From positions 248,001 through 312,000 of the forward strand of contig NZ_WNZW01000002.1 in the NCBI RefSeq assembly GCF_009725165.1: DNA of 64,000 nucleotides, read 5' to 3'. This stretch comes from Paenibacillus woosongensis. GTDB lineage: Bacteria > Bacillota > Bacilli > Paenibacillales > Paenibacillaceae. The position numbers and the translations under genes were made by a program. Shown piece after piece: positions 15,982-25,026 of the stretch; positions within the stretch are counted from its first letter, which is position 1; each line of letters opens with the position of its first letter. Below the pieces are notes generated by a model, which did no database searches, was not told where the DNA came from, and worked only from the letters and a program-made list of their open reading frames with translations.

Positions 15982-17484
15982 TTATTCAAATTTTGCACGT
16001 TTCGTTAACCGTGCGATATAGAAACCGTCCGAATGATAATGCTGCGGCAGGATTTGCAAGCCTATTGCTTCCGGGGTCATCCCATTTTCCCGGTTATCCG
16101 AACCAGACTCCGGGACGAGCCGCTGCCACTCCGCCATCTCTGGAGCAGGTTCGAAGTCGGGATGGCGATCAAGAAACTGTCTTACCATCTCTTCATTCTC
16201 CCTTGGTTCAATCGTGCATGTACTGTATACCAGCACCCCGCCCGGTTTGAGAAGAGGACTCACCCGATCAAGTAAGTCACGCTGAATGCTGGTGATCTCG
16301 GCGATATCCTCCGGCGTCTTGGCCCATTTCAAATCAGGCTTGCGCCGAATAACGCCTAGTCCAGAGCATGGGGCATCCAGCAAAATACGGTCAAAGCTTT
16401 CTGGCGCATAACGCTTGTCAAGCTCCATCGCATCCCCCGCCAAGGCTTGGACATTGCCAAGGTGTAAACGGGAAGCCTGATCGGCGATCAGCTTCACCTT
16501 ATGCGGGTGAATGTCGTTCGCGAACACTTCGCCCGAGCCGTTCATGCGCTCCGCCATATGGCAGGTCTTGCCCCCCGGAGCTGCGCAGCAGTCCAGCACC
16601 TTCATCCCGGCCTCAGGTTTCACGGCCTCGGCCACCAGCATTGAGCTCTCATCCTGGATCGATAATAAACCGTCCTCATACCACGACGTTAACGCCATAT
16701 TCCCCCCGCTCAGCACGATAATTCCGTCGGGAGAAACCTTGGAGGCGGCTACCTTCAGCCCCTGCTCTTCCAACTGCTGCATGAGCTGATCCCTGCTGAT
16801 CCGCGTTTGGTTGACCCTCACACTGACTGGAGGGGACTCATTGTTCGCGCGGCAAATAGCCTCGGCGGTCTCTTCGCCGTATTGGTCGACCCATCTTGCC
16901 ACCAGCCACTCGGGATGCGAATGCTCCAGGGCAATCCGGCGTGCCGATGGCAGATCCTCGGGCAGCTTCAGCTCCTCCTTGTGTCGCAGCACATTGCGAA
17001 GCACCCCGTTGACCATTCCCGATATCCCCTGATGCCCTCTGCGTTTGGCGATGTTCACCGCTTCATTGACAGCGGCATGCGGAGGAATCCGGTCTAAATA
17101 ATAAATTTGGTAGAAGCTCAGCCGCAGCAAGTTGCGTACCCAAGGCTGCAGCTTAGCCACTCCCTTAGCCACGAATTGATCAAGATAATAATCGATCGTA
17201 TTCTTGCGGGAAATCGTGCCGTATACGAGCTCGGTGGCAAGTCCTGCTTCCGGTCCCGCCAGGCCGGACTTCTGCAGCGCGGAGTTCAGCAGCAGATTGC
17301 TGTACGCGCCCTCCTGCTCCACTTCAGTCAGCACATGCAGGGCCGTATCGCGGGCTGAAGCCTTGTGCTGCCGGCGCGGTCCGCCCTTCGCGCCCTGCTG
17401 TCCGGCTTTGGACGCGGCGCCCGCATTTCCCCCATGCTTTACCCGTGCTCCGCCGCTCGGGCGGCTTTCCTTGTCCCTGCTCAT
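15982..17484 (-). CDS. rsmB: 16S rRNA (cytosine-967-C5)-methyltransferase RsmB
   Basis: RsmB makes m5C967 in 16S rRNA. The 500-residue product has an NusB-like RNA-binding domain (about 45-175, starting SARDTALHVLTEVEQEGAYSN). The Rossmann methyltransferase follows, with LDCCAAPGGKTCHMAE, LLDAPCSGLGVIRRKPD (the TCT/PC cysteine motif IV) and VYSTCTIEPRENEEMV (motif VI cysteine). The first ~44 residues form a Gly/Ala/Lys/Arg-rich, probably disordered extension that is absent from the Bacillus protein as I recall it. The start codon overlaps the fmt stop by four bases (ATGA), which supports the long form. It belongs to the coupled def-fmt-rsmB string. Confidence 0.95.
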   Translation of the reverse strand: MSRDKESRPSGGARVKHGGNAGAASKAGQQGAKGGPRRQHKASARDTALHVLTEVEQEGAYSNLLLNSALQKSGLAGPEAGLATELVYGTISRKNTIDYYLDQFVAKGVAKLQPWVRNLLRLSFYQIYYLDRIPPHAAVNEAVNIAKRRGHQGISGMVNGVLRNVLRHKEELKLPEDLPSARRIALEHSHPEWLVARWVDQYGEETAEAICRANNESPPVSVRVNQTRISRDQLMQQLEEQGLKVAASKVSPDGIIVLSGGNMALTSWYEDGLLSIQDESSMLVAEAVKPEAGMKVLDCCAAPGGKTCHMAERMNGSGEVFANDIHPHKVKLIADQASRLHLGNVQALAGDAMELDKRYAPESFDRILLDAPCSGLGVIRRKPDLKWAKTPEDIAEITSIQRDLLDRVSPLLKPGGVLVYSTCTIEPRENEEMVRQFLDRHPDFEPAPEMAEWQRLVPESGSDNRENGMTPEAIGLQILPQHYHSDGFYIARLTKRAKFE

Positions 17485-18452
17485 TCAAGTACCATCCCCG
17501 GCTGCATGACGCCGCCGCGAATAAACTCGGAGGCTTCCATCGCTTTTTTGCCTGCGGGCTGAACCCGTGTTAACAGGACGGAGCCATCGCCCGTCTTCAC
17601 TTCGATTCCCCGCTCCGATAAATGCAGCACCGTGCCTGGAGCTTGTCCGCCCGCTTGTTCCCCTGTACCCATACCCGCACTAGCAGGAGCAGGCTTAGCT
17701 ACGGCCCACACTTTAAATACATCACCATTCCAGAGCGTATATCCGCCAGAGTACGGCACTAGGCCTCTAACCTGGTCATAGATCGCCCGCGACGTCGATG
17801 TCCAGTCGATTTTCTCGTCCTCCCGGGACAAATTAGGGGCATACGTGGACTCCTCGTCGTTCTGTGGAATCCGCTCGGCCCGCCCTTCCAGAATCAGCGG
17901 AAGCTGCTTCAGCAGCAGCTCGGCTCCGGCCAGACTCAGCTTCTCGAACATCGTCCCGGCGGTGTCCTCATCTTCGATCGGAACGACAGATTTGGCGATC
18001 ATGTCCCCGGTATCCAGCCCTTCCGCCATGTACATCAGCGTGATTCCCGTCTCCTTCTCCCCGTTCATGATCGAACGCTGAATCGGCGCGCCGCCCCGAT
18101 ATTTCGGGAGCAGCGAGCCGTGGACATTCAGGCAGCCATGTTGCGGCAAATCAAGCACAGCCTTCGGCAAAATCTGGCCGTAGGCGGCAGTAACGATAAG
18201 ATCCGGCTGCAGCGCCGCCAACTCCTCGATCGCCTCAGGCGCCCTCATGCGCTGCGGCTGGAGCACGGGAAGGCCGTGCTTCAAGGCAGCCTCCTTTACC
18301 GGCGTAGGCATCAATACCTTCTTGCGTCCCTGCGGCCGGTCCGGCTGCGTCACGACGCCTACCACGTTATACCCCTCGCGCAGCAGCCCTTCCAGGGAAG
18401 GTACAGCGAACTGGGGAGTTCCCATAAACACGATATTCAACTGCGAAGTCAC
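17481..18452 (-). CDS. fmt: Methionyl-tRNA formyltransferase
   Basis: Fmt formylates initiator Met-tRNA using 10-formyl-tetrahydrofolate. The 323-residue enzyme shows FMGTPQFAVPSLEGLL, VVTQPDRPQGRK, the catalytic VHGSLLPKYRGGAPIQ with Asn/His context, and GITLMYMAEGLDTGDMI. The C-terminal OB domain starts after about residue 205 and contains a Gly/Ala-rich insertion (PAPASAGMGTGEQAGGQAPG) that looks like a flexible loop. The start overlaps the def stop and the end overlaps the rsmB start, each by four bases, so def, fmt and rsmB are translationally coupled. Confidence 0.97.
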   Translation of the reverse strand: MTSQLNIVFMGTPQFAVPSLEGLLREGYNVVGVVTQPDRPQGRKKVLMPTPVKEAALKHGLPVLQPQRMRAPEAIEELAALQPDLIVTAAYGQILPKAVLDLPQHGCLNVHGSLLPKYRGGAPIQRSIMNGEKETGITLMYMAEGLDTGDMIAKSVVPIEDEDTAGTMFEKLSLAGAELLLKQLPLILEGRAERIPQNDEESTYAPNLSREDEKIDWTSTSRAIYDQVRGLVPYSGGYTLWNGDVFKVWAVAKPAPASAGMGTGEQAGGQAPGTVLHLSERGIEVKTGDGSVLLTRVQPAGKKAMEASEFIRGGVMQPGMVLE

Positions 18453-18931
18453 TCCTTCTCTTCACCCTCAGGCGTAATTTCATATACTCTTTCCGCAATG
18501 TCCGTATACAACACACCGTTCAAGTGATCGATTTCGTGCTGAAATGCCCGAGCCAGCAGCTCCGTCCCCGTATAAGTCACTTCCTTGCCGTTGCGATCCA
18601 GCCCTTTGACCGTAACCTGCATCGCTCGTCTTACATCGCCGCGGTAACCGGGTATGCTCAAGCAGCCCTCGGGTCCGAATTGCTCCCCTTCCGAAGAGAC
18701 GATTTCCGGGTTGATCAGCTCAATCAGCCCATGCTCATCCCCAACATCGACGACAATCACCCGTTTCAGAATCCCTATTTGCGGGGCAGCCAGCCCGACT
18801 CCTTCCGCATCGTACATCGTATCCGCCATGTCCGTTAGGAGCTTCTGCACGTTAGGGGTAATTTTCTTCACTTCTTTGGCTACCTGATGCAGCACTTCAT
18901 CCGGTTCGTTGACAATAATCCGAATCGCCAT
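18449..18931 (-). CDS. def: Peptide deformylase
   Basis: The enzyme removes the formyl group from nascent proteins and so works directly after Fmt. I place the start at ATG 18931 (MAIRIIVNEPDEV, 160 residues), which has AGAGGAGG eight bases upstream; a longer frame to 18982 lacks this. The three deformylase motifs are GVGLAAPQIG, EGCLSIPGYRG with the metal cysteine, and QHEIDHLNG with two metal histidines and the catalytic Glu. The EGCLS form is the iron-type motif. The gap to priA is about 120 bases. Confidence 0.97.
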   Translation of the reverse strand: MAIRIIVNEPDEVLHQVAKEVKKITPNVQKLLTDMADTMYDAEGVGLAAPQIGILKRVIVVDVGDEHGLIELINPEIVSSEGEQFGPEGCLSIPGYRGDVRRAMQVTVKGLDRNGKEVTYTGTELLARAFQHEIDHLNGVLYTDIAERVYEITPEGEEKE

Positions 18932-19050
18932 ACTGGGAACATCCTCCTCTTGCCTCTTCTTAGATTTACCTGTTCTTAACAAAATATATATGCAGCCTTC
19001 CGCCCCGATGCTCCGGCCGGAACGCGCCTTTTAAGCGGTCAGGCCCGGCC

Positions 19051-21588
19051 TTACATCAGCATCTGCGGGTCAACATCGATGCTGATTTGCAATGACGCAT
19101 CCCGCAGTTGGCCCATCATAGCCGCTGAAATCTCGCGTACGAGAGACACCGCATCCAGATCTCCCCGATATTTTACCATACATTGGAACCGGTATCGGTT
19201 CTTGATGCGGGGGAGCGGCGAGGCTACAGGCCCGAGAACGTCTAACGCCTCTGCCGTCCGCCGGTCCAAATCGCCGAACCAGCCGAGACGCTGCGCCTTG
19301 CCCCGCAATTCGCTGGCGAAGTTCTCTGCCATCCGCAGCAGTACAGGAAGCTGCTCATGGGAGAGGGTCACGAGGATCAGGTGGCTATAAGGCGGGTAAT
19401 GCAGCAATTTACGGTGCTGCAGCTCTTCCCTCACAAAGGAATGATAATCATGCCTGCTGGAATGAATGATCGAATAATGCTCTGGCATGTACGTCTGAAT
19501 ATATACTTCGCCCGGCAGCTGATGGCGTCCGGCCCGCCCGGCCACCTGGGTCAGCAGCTGGAACGTTTTTTCCGCCGAACGAAAATCGGGCAAATTCAGC
19601 GCCGTATCTGCAGCGATTACGCCAACGAGCGTCACTTCCGGGAAGTCCAGGCCTTTAGCGACCATTTGCGTGCCGAGCAGCACATCGCCTTTCTTCTCCC
19701 GAAACGCCTGCAGCAATTTCTCATGCGAGCCCTTCTCGCTCGTCGTATCCACATCCATGCGAATGACCCGGATACCCGGGAACAGCTTGGACAGCTCGCC
19801 CTCTACCCTTTGCGTCCCCGTTCCAAAATAGCGGATATGCTCGCTTTGGCATTCTGGGCACTCCGTAGGGGTAGGGGTCGCATAACCGCAATAATGGCAT
19901 CTTAAGTTGTTGGACTTCTGATGATACGTCAGCGATATGTCGCACTCCGGACATTCCGCCACATAACCGCAGGTCCGGCACATGACGAACGTCGAGTATC
20001 CACGGCGGTTAAGGAACAGCACGGTCTGTTCCCCCCGCTCGATCCGCTGGGCGATTCCCTGATGCAGAGCCCGGCTGAACATAGAGCGGTTGCCCTCTCG
20101 CAGCTCCTCGCGCATGTCGATGATTTGAACGCCGGGCAGACGGCTGCCCGAGGCGCGCTGCTTCATCTCAAGAATCATTGGAGCGAAATCATCGCTGCTC
20201 AGTGATCGCGCAGCATGATAGCTCTCCAGTGAAGGGGTCGCCGAGCCTAGAATGACCGCAGCACCATGCTGGCGAGCCCGTTCTACCGCCACATCCCGCG
20301 CATGATATTTCGGCGTTTCCTCCTGCTTGTAGGATGTTTCATGTTCTTCGTCCATGACGATCAATCCCAGATCGGCAAAAGGGGCGAACACGGCGGAACG
20401 TGCTCCGATCGCTACCTGGACGCGGCCCTCGCGGATTTTCCGCCATTCATCATAGCGCTCTCCGGTCGACAGGCGGCTATGCATCACGGCGACCTTGCTG
20501 CCGAACCTTCCCTTGAAACGCTCCACCATTTGCGGGGTCAGCGATATTTCCGGAACGAGGACGATCGCCTGCCGGCCCTGCGAAATGCAGCGCTCGATCG
20601 TTTGTAAATAGACCTCCGTCTTCCCGCTGCCGGTCACTCCGTGCAGCAGAAACACGCGCTGCCGGCGGGAATCGATCGCCTCGGCAAGATAACGGTAGAC
20701 GTTCTCTTGCTCGGGCGTGCGTTCCAGCGGCTTCGTGGCCTTGAAACGGCGATCCTGGTATGGATCGCGGAACACCTCTACGTCTGTAATCGTTGCATAG
20801 CCTTTATCCGCAAGGCTCTTGACCGTCCCTGCCGTAACACGCAGCGTGGACAGTACTTCCTGCATCGATAAGGGAACGCCCACTTCCAGCAGGAACTGCA
20901 GTACTTCCTGCTGGCGGCGCGCCTTTCCTCCAAACGAAGCAAGCGCCTCTTTGGCTGCTTCCCCGCTGACGGCTGCAGCAACGGTTTTTACGGTTTTTTT
21001 CCTGATCCGGTCTTTAATCGCCTGGCTCTCGAATAATATCCCTTGTCCAAGCAAGTTTTTAATCACTTCAACTTTATCCGGATAACGGCCGCTTAAATGA
21101 GCCATCGTCACCGGGCCAGCCTGGTGGATATAACCGACGATCTCACGTTCAGCCGGACCCAGAAGGGCTTGTGAGCCGAACAGAACCCCCGGTTCTGCTG
21201 TCTGCTCCCCTTCATTCTCATGCTCATCGGCGACGTGAATATATCTTTCCGCCTTGCCCTTTAATGCCGAAGGAATCATGGCCTGCAACGCCGAAATCAT
21301 GCTGCAGGCATATTTGCGGCTCATCCATGCCGCCAGCTCCACCAAATCCGGAGGCAGCGGGGGCAGCAGATCAAGCAGTTCATCAATCGGCTTCATTTTC
21401 GAAGAATCCATCTCCAGCTCTTCATGCAGGGAAACGACGAACCCTTGTACGGTCCGGCGGCCAAAAGGCACCCCGACCCGGCTCCCCACTTCAATCCAGC
21501 TGCTCATGGACTCAGGAATCAAATAATCAAAAGGCCGGTCGGTTTCCCGGCTCGGCACATCGACAATTACTTTAGCCATTCTGTACAT
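19051..21588 (-). CDS. priA: Primosomal helicase PriA
   Basis: PriA restarts collapsed replication forks. The 845-residue protein has an N-terminal DNA-binding domain (VIVDVPSRETDRPFDYLIPE) and a winged-helix region. The helicase core has Walker A GVTGSGKTEVYLQ, the box II DEEHETSYKQ and the GSATPSLES motif III. The two-zinc cysteine cluster (CRTCGYVAECPECD and CHYCGY...CPEC) follows, then GTQMVAKGLDFPEVTLV and QVAGRAGR. The ATG at 21588 overlaps the coaBC stop by one base and has GGAGAG eight bases upstream; MAK at 21579 is an alternative. Confidence 0.97.
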   Translation of the reverse strand: MYRMAKVIVDVPSRETDRPFDYLIPESMSSWIEVGSRVGVPFGRRTVQGFVVSLHEELEMDSSKMKPIDELLDLLPPLPPDLVELAAWMSRKYACSMISALQAMIPSALKGKAERYIHVADEHENEGEQTAEPGVLFGSQALLGPAEREIVGYIHQAGPVTMAHLSGRYPDKVEVIKNLLGQGILFESQAIKDRIRKKTVKTVAAAVSGEAAKEALASFGGKARRQQEVLQFLLEVGVPLSMQEVLSTLRVTAGTVKSLADKGYATITDVEVFRDPYQDRRFKATKPLERTPEQENVYRYLAEAIDSRRQRVFLLHGVTGSGKTEVYLQTIERCISQGRQAIVLVPEISLTPQMVERFKGRFGSKVAVMHSRLSTGERYDEWRKIREGRVQVAIGARSAVFAPFADLGLIVMDEEHETSYKQEETPKYHARDVAVERARQHGAAVILGSATPSLESYHAARSLSSDDFAPMILEMKQRASGSRLPGVQIIDMREELREGNRSMFSRALHQGIAQRIERGEQTVLFLNRRGYSTFVMCRTCGYVAECPECDISLTYHQKSNNLRCHYCGYATPTPTECPECQSEHIRYFGTGTQRVEGELSKLFPGIRVIRMDVDTTSEKGSHEKLLQAFREKKGDVLLGTQMVAKGLDFPEVTLVGVIAADTALNLPDFRSAEKTFQLLTQVAGRAGRHQLPGEVYIQTYMPEHYSIIHSSRHDYHSFVREELQHRKLLHYPPYSHLILVTLSHEQLPVLLRMAENFASELRGKAQRLGWFGDLDRRTAEALDVLGPVASPLPRIKNRYRFQCMVKYRGDLDAVSLVREISAAMMGQLRDASLQISIDVDPQMLM

Positions 21589-22817
21589 TACTTCGACTCT
21601 CCCGTCAAACGCGCCGCGGCCAGCTCCATAATCCTGAGCCCGATTTCCTCCTTGGACGCCTGCGGAATCGTCTCTACCTGTCCATTGGCATCGTATACAT
21701 GCACAATATTTGTATCGGTGCCAAAGCCCGCACCCTCGGCAGTTACATCGTTAGCTATAATAAGATCACAGTTTTTACGCCGCAGCTTGTCCATCGCATG
21801 CTCCTCAAGACGATCCGTCTCGGCGGCAAATCCGATCAAAAATTGCGACCGTTTACTCCGCCCCAGTGTCTCCAGAATGTCGATGTTCTTGACAAGCTCC
21901 AATGTCATGGAATCCCCAGACTTCTTGATCTTGCGGTCGGCAGCCTGTTTAGGACGGTAATCCGCAACGGCAGCCGCTTTGACGAGAATATCAGTATCCG
22001 CCCATAGCGTGTTGACCGCTTCATACATATCCTGGGCAGACTCGACGCGAACGAGAGACAATCCCTCCCGGTGAAGCGGCGGGGATACGTCCGTCCGGCC
22101 CGCGACAATCGTTACTTCCGCCCCCAGATCCAAGGCGGCCTTGGCGATTGCAAATCCCATCTTGCCAGACGAATCGTTCGTAATATAACGTACGGGGTCC
22201 AGCCGCTCCACCGTCCCCCCCGCGGTAACAATGACCTTTTTACCCGCCAGCGGCCGCTGCGCCGCCCGCCCCTGACGAGCAAAATAAGCCTCGACCGCAG
22301 CAATGATATTTTCCGGCTCCTCCATCCGGCCCTTTCCTGTATAACCGCAGGCAAGCAGACCACTTCCCGGCTCCACCATCATTACTCCGCGAGCGGTAAG
22401 CTCCGCTAAATTACGGGTCACTGCCGGATGGGTATACATATGGACGTTCATCGCCGGAGCCAGCATGATGGGAGCCTCTGTCGCAAGCAATGTAGTGGAT
22501 AGCATATCATCCGCCAGCCCTACAGTCATTTTGGCGATGATATTTGCGGTAGCCGGCGCGATCAGCACCAGATCAGCCCAATCCGCAAGGTCGATGTGCG
22601 CGATGACCTGCGGGTTCTTCTCCTCAAACGTATCCGTGTAGACAGGGTGCTTGGACAGCGCCTGCAGCGTCAGCTCCGAAATGAACTTCGTCGCCGACTC
22701 CGTCATAATGACGCGGACCTCTGCGCCTTGCTGCACGAGCTTGCTGCAGAGCGATGCCGCCTTGAAGGCAGCGATGCCGCCGGTAACCCCCAGCAGTATT
22801 TTTTTGCCGGTTAACAT
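21588..22817 (-). CDS. coaBC: Bifunctional phosphopantothenoylcysteine decarboxylase/synthetase
   Basis: CoaBC joins cysteine to 4'-phosphopantothenate and decarboxylates the product, two steps of coenzyme A synthesis. The 409 residues divide into the FMN-binding CoaC part (1-180: GVTGGIAAFKAASL, the APAMNVHMYTHPAV substrate motif and an ACGYTGKGRM lid with the active cysteine) and the CoaB part (190-405: VTAGGTVERLDPVRYITNDSSGKMG, VKAAAVADYRP and GFAAETD). A hairpin and T run lie between this gene and rpoZ, so its expression may be partly separated from the upstream genes. Confidence 0.97.
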   Translation of the reverse strand: MLTGKKILLGVTGGIAAFKAASLCSKLVQQGAEVRVIMTESATKFISELTLQALSKHPVYTDTFEEKNPQVIAHIDLADWADLVLIAPATANIIAKMTVGLADDMLSTTLLATEAPIMLAPAMNVHMYTHPAVTRNLAELTARGVMMVEPGSGLLACGYTGKGRMEEPENIIAAVEAYFARQGRAAQRPLAGKKVIVTAGGTVERLDPVRYITNDSSGKMGFAIAKAALDLGAEVTIVAGRTDVSPPLHREGLSLVRVESAQDMYEAVNTLWADTDILVKAAAVADYRPKQAADRKIKKSGDSMTLELVKNIDILETLGRSKRSQFLIGFAAETDRLEEHAMDKLRRKNCDLIIANDVTAEGAGFGTDTNIVHVYDANGQVETIPQASKEEIGLRIMELAAARLTGESK

Positions 22818-22852
22818 CGGTGATCCCCTCTCTTTCCGCCCCTATTCCTTAC

Positions 22853-22910
22853 AGAAAAAAACAACAACCTCGCGGTTGTCGTGAAAAAAACACTAAAAGT
22901 GTCTAATAGC
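22853..22910 (-). terminator. Two tandem hairpins with T runs between rpoZ and coaBC
   Basis: Reading the minus strand from rpoZ, ACACT/AGTGT followed by T7 is succeeded by ACGACAACC/GGTTGTTGT followed by T7. The second is the stronger. Together they would reduce read-through from gmk-rpoZ into coaBC-priA. Confidence 0.65.
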
Positions 22911-22929
22911 AGCCCGGAGGCCATGCTTC

Positions 22930-23151
22930 TTATTCGTCAGCGTTCTGGTTCTCGCCTTCATCCCGCTTGATCTTGATGAAATCTCCGTAAATTTCCTCCA
23001 GCGCAACGCCGACCTGCTTATGGGATTTCGGCTGCTGCAATTCGCTCTTATCCCCTTCTCTGAGCTGTCTTGCTCTGCGGGATGCAGCTACAACCAGGGA
23101 GTATTTACTGTCGACTTTATCCAGCATTTTATCAATAGATGGATACAACAT
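22930..23151 (-). CDS. rpoZ: DNA-directed RNA polymerase omega subunit
   Basis: Omega helps fold and assemble the beta-prime subunit. The roughly 73-residue product begins MLYPSIDKMLDKVDSKYSLVVAASRRARQL, the conserved helix region, and ends in an acidic tail. I use the ATG at 23151, about nine bases after AAGAGGTG. The in-frame GTG at 23163 overlaps that ribosome site and is unlikely. It follows gmk as in Bacillus. Confidence 0.95.
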   Translation of the reverse strand: MLYPSIDKMLDKVDSKYSLVVAASRRARQLREGDKSELQQPKSHKQVGVALEEIYGDFIKIKRDEGENQNADE

Positions 23152-23204
23152 ATTCAACAACACCTCTTCAAGTATTCATCGAATCACAGCACAGCTGCGC
23201 TCGG

Positions 23205-23777
23205 TTATTTCCTGACTTTGCAATGCTCGGCTGTAATGATGGCTTCAATTCTCTTGCAGGCCAGATCAATTTCGTCGTTAACGACGGCGTAATCATAGTG
23301 TTTGAGCAGGGCGATTTCATCCGCAGCCACGGACATCCGATGATCAATCGTCGCCTGATTCTCCGTACCTCGCCCTTGAATCCGCCCTTTTAGCTCGTCC
23401 AGGGATGGCGGGAGCAGGAACACGAATATGCCCTCCGGGAACTTCTCCTTCACTTTCAGCGCGCCCTGAACCTCGATTTCCAAAATGATATCCTTGCCGC
23501 TCTCGATCGTCTGCTCCACGAAATCACGCGGAGTCCCATAATAGTTGCCGACATACTCCGCATATTCAAGCAGCTGGTCGTTCTGGATCATTTCAACAAA
23601 CTGTTCGCGGGTCTTAAAAAAATAATTCACACCGTGCTCCTCGCCCAGCCGCGGCTGCCTTGTCGTCGCAGACACGGAATACACAAGCTCCGGCAAACGA
23701 TGCCTCAATTCATTGCAGACCGTTCCTTTCCCCACTCCGGACGGTCCAGATAATACGATAAGTAGCCCTTTTGCCAT
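23205..23777 (-). CDS. gmk: Guanylate kinase
   Basis: The enzyme phosphorylates GMP to GDP. About 190 residues, starting [20 protein letters not shown] with the P loop. The GMP-binding [29 protein letters not shown] and [11 protein letters not shown], and the lid [20 protein letters not shown], follow. An ATG at 23789 that overlaps the remA stop is a second possible start. I prefer 23777, with GGAGAG five bases upstream. Confidence 0.97.
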   Translation of the reverse strand: MAKGLLIVLSGPSGVGKGTVCNELRHRLPELVYSVSATTRQPRLGEEHGVNYFFKTREQFVEMIQNDQLLEYAEYVGNYYGTPRDFVEQTIESGKDIILEIEVQGALKVKEKFPEGIFVFLLPPSLDELKGRIQGRGTENQATIDHRMSVAADEIALLKHYDYAVVNDEIDLACKRIEAIITAEHCKVRK

Positions 23778-23788
23778 TGTTCTCTCCA

Positions 23789-24049
23789 TTATTCGTCGTT
23801 GTCGTCGTCTTTGATGGATAGACGATGCGCGACCGTCTCCGGCTGTACCGCCGATAAAATGACATGGTCGCTATCCGTGATGATAACCGCCCGGGTACGG
23901 CGCCCATAAGTGGCGTCGATGAGCATATGACGGTCTCTCGCCTCTTGAATAATCCGCTTGATCGGAGCGGACTCCGGGCTGACAATGGAAATGATGCGAT
24001 TTGCCGATACGATATTTCCAAAACCGATGTTAATAAGTTTAATTGCCAT
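23789..24049 (-). CDS. remA: Extracellular matrix regulator RemA
   Basis: RemA is a DNA-binding protein that activates biofilm matrix and some osmoprotection genes in Bacillus subtilis. The 86-residue protein has the family's length and its characteristic sequence: [40 protein letters not shown] and [18 protein letters not shown]. Arginines in GRRTRAV belong to the proposed DNA-binding face. It sits between yicC and gmk as in Bacillus, and its stop codon overlaps a possible gmk start. The acidic tail DDDNDE is a minor difference. Confidence 0.95.
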   Translation of the reverse strand: MAIKLINIGFGNIVSANRIISIVSPESAPIKRIIQEARDRHMLIDATYGRRTRAVIITDSDHVILSAVQPETVAHRLSIKDDDNDE

Positions 24050-24100
24050 GGTTAGGTAGTTCCCCCTAATTTTCTCGATTCGTTTGCAAACCGTGGAGCC

Positions 24101-25000
24101 TCACTCCATATTTGCCGCCTGCTCGCGAATCTTCTCCAATTCTGCTTTCATTTCCAAAACACGGTTGACTAAAGCCAAGTGGTTGGCCTTTGATCCGATC
24201 GTATTGGTTTCGCGATTCATTTCCTGTATTAAAAAATCCAGCTTGCGCCCGATCGGCTCGCGGGCATTCAGCAACCCGCGGCACTGCTCGAAATGGCTCT
24301 TCAATCGGATCAGTTCCTCGTCGATGTTGGACCGGTCCGCAAACAGCGCAATCTCCATCGCAAATCTCTGCTCATCCAGCGCGCCGTCAAACAGTTCATT
24401 GAGCCGGCCTTGCAAGCGGGCGCGGTAATCGCTCACCACTTCCGGAGCGAGCCTTACGATTTCGGCATGAAGCTCATCCAGTTTAAGCAGCCGGTTCTCC
24501 AAATCGCGAACGAGATGAAGCCCCTCCTTCTCGCGCATGCGCAGCAGCCCGGATACCGCCTCATCCAGCCCGTCCTGCAGCACGCTCTCCCATTCACCAT
24601 CTTGCGAGATGGCTTCCTCCCCAGACAGATCGGGAGCCGTTAACACATCAGGCAGGGTCAAAATATCCCTGGCCGTGAGATCTGCCTTTATACCGAAACT
24701 CCGGTTAAGCTCCTCAGCTGCCTGCAAGTAAGACTGCACCATGGAAGAATTCAATACAAATGGCAAAGAGCTGCTGTCGTCGCGCTCTTTGCTGATGTAT
24801 ACGTCAATCCGGCCACGCTTGACATGCCGCTGCACAAGACGCCGCAGCCCATCCTCATAACATGTCCATTCCCGGGGCATGCGAAGAACGATTTCGGCAT
24901 ACCGGTGATTGACGGATTTAATTTCAAATTGAATAACATAACCGCCGTAATGCCTGGCGGACTGTCCGTATCCTGTCATACTGTGAGACAAAGGTATCAC
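24101..25000 (-). CDS. yicC: YicC/YloC family endoribonuclease
   Basis: YicC proteins are RNases; the Escherichia coli member degrades RyhB sRNA and the Bacillus member is YloC. The 299-residue protein begins near SMTGYGQSARHYGGYVIQFE, followed by the conserved SVNHRYAEIVLRMPREW. It closes with the family signature GRKLDFLIQEMNRETNTIGSKA. The likely start is a GTG at 25000, which gives a few extra residues before the usual SMTGYG. It heads the remA-gmk-rpoZ unit. Confidence 0.93.
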   Translation of the reverse strand: MIPLSHSMTGYGQSARHYGGYVIQFEIKSVNHRYAEIVLRMPREWTCYEDGLRRLVQRHVKRGRIDVYISKERDDSSSLPFVLNSSMVQSYLQAAEELNRSFGIKADLTARDILTLPDVLTAPDLSGEEAISQDGEWESVLQDGLDEAVSGLLRMREKEGLHLVRDLENRLLKLDELHAEIVRLAPEVVSDYRARLQGRLNELFDGALDEQRFAMEIALFADRSNIDEELIRLKSHFEQCRGLLNAREPIGRKLDFLIQEMNRETNTIGSKANHLALVNRVLEMKAELEKIREQAANME

Positions 25001-25026
25001 ATCCGTTACCCTATTGTAATTGATAA

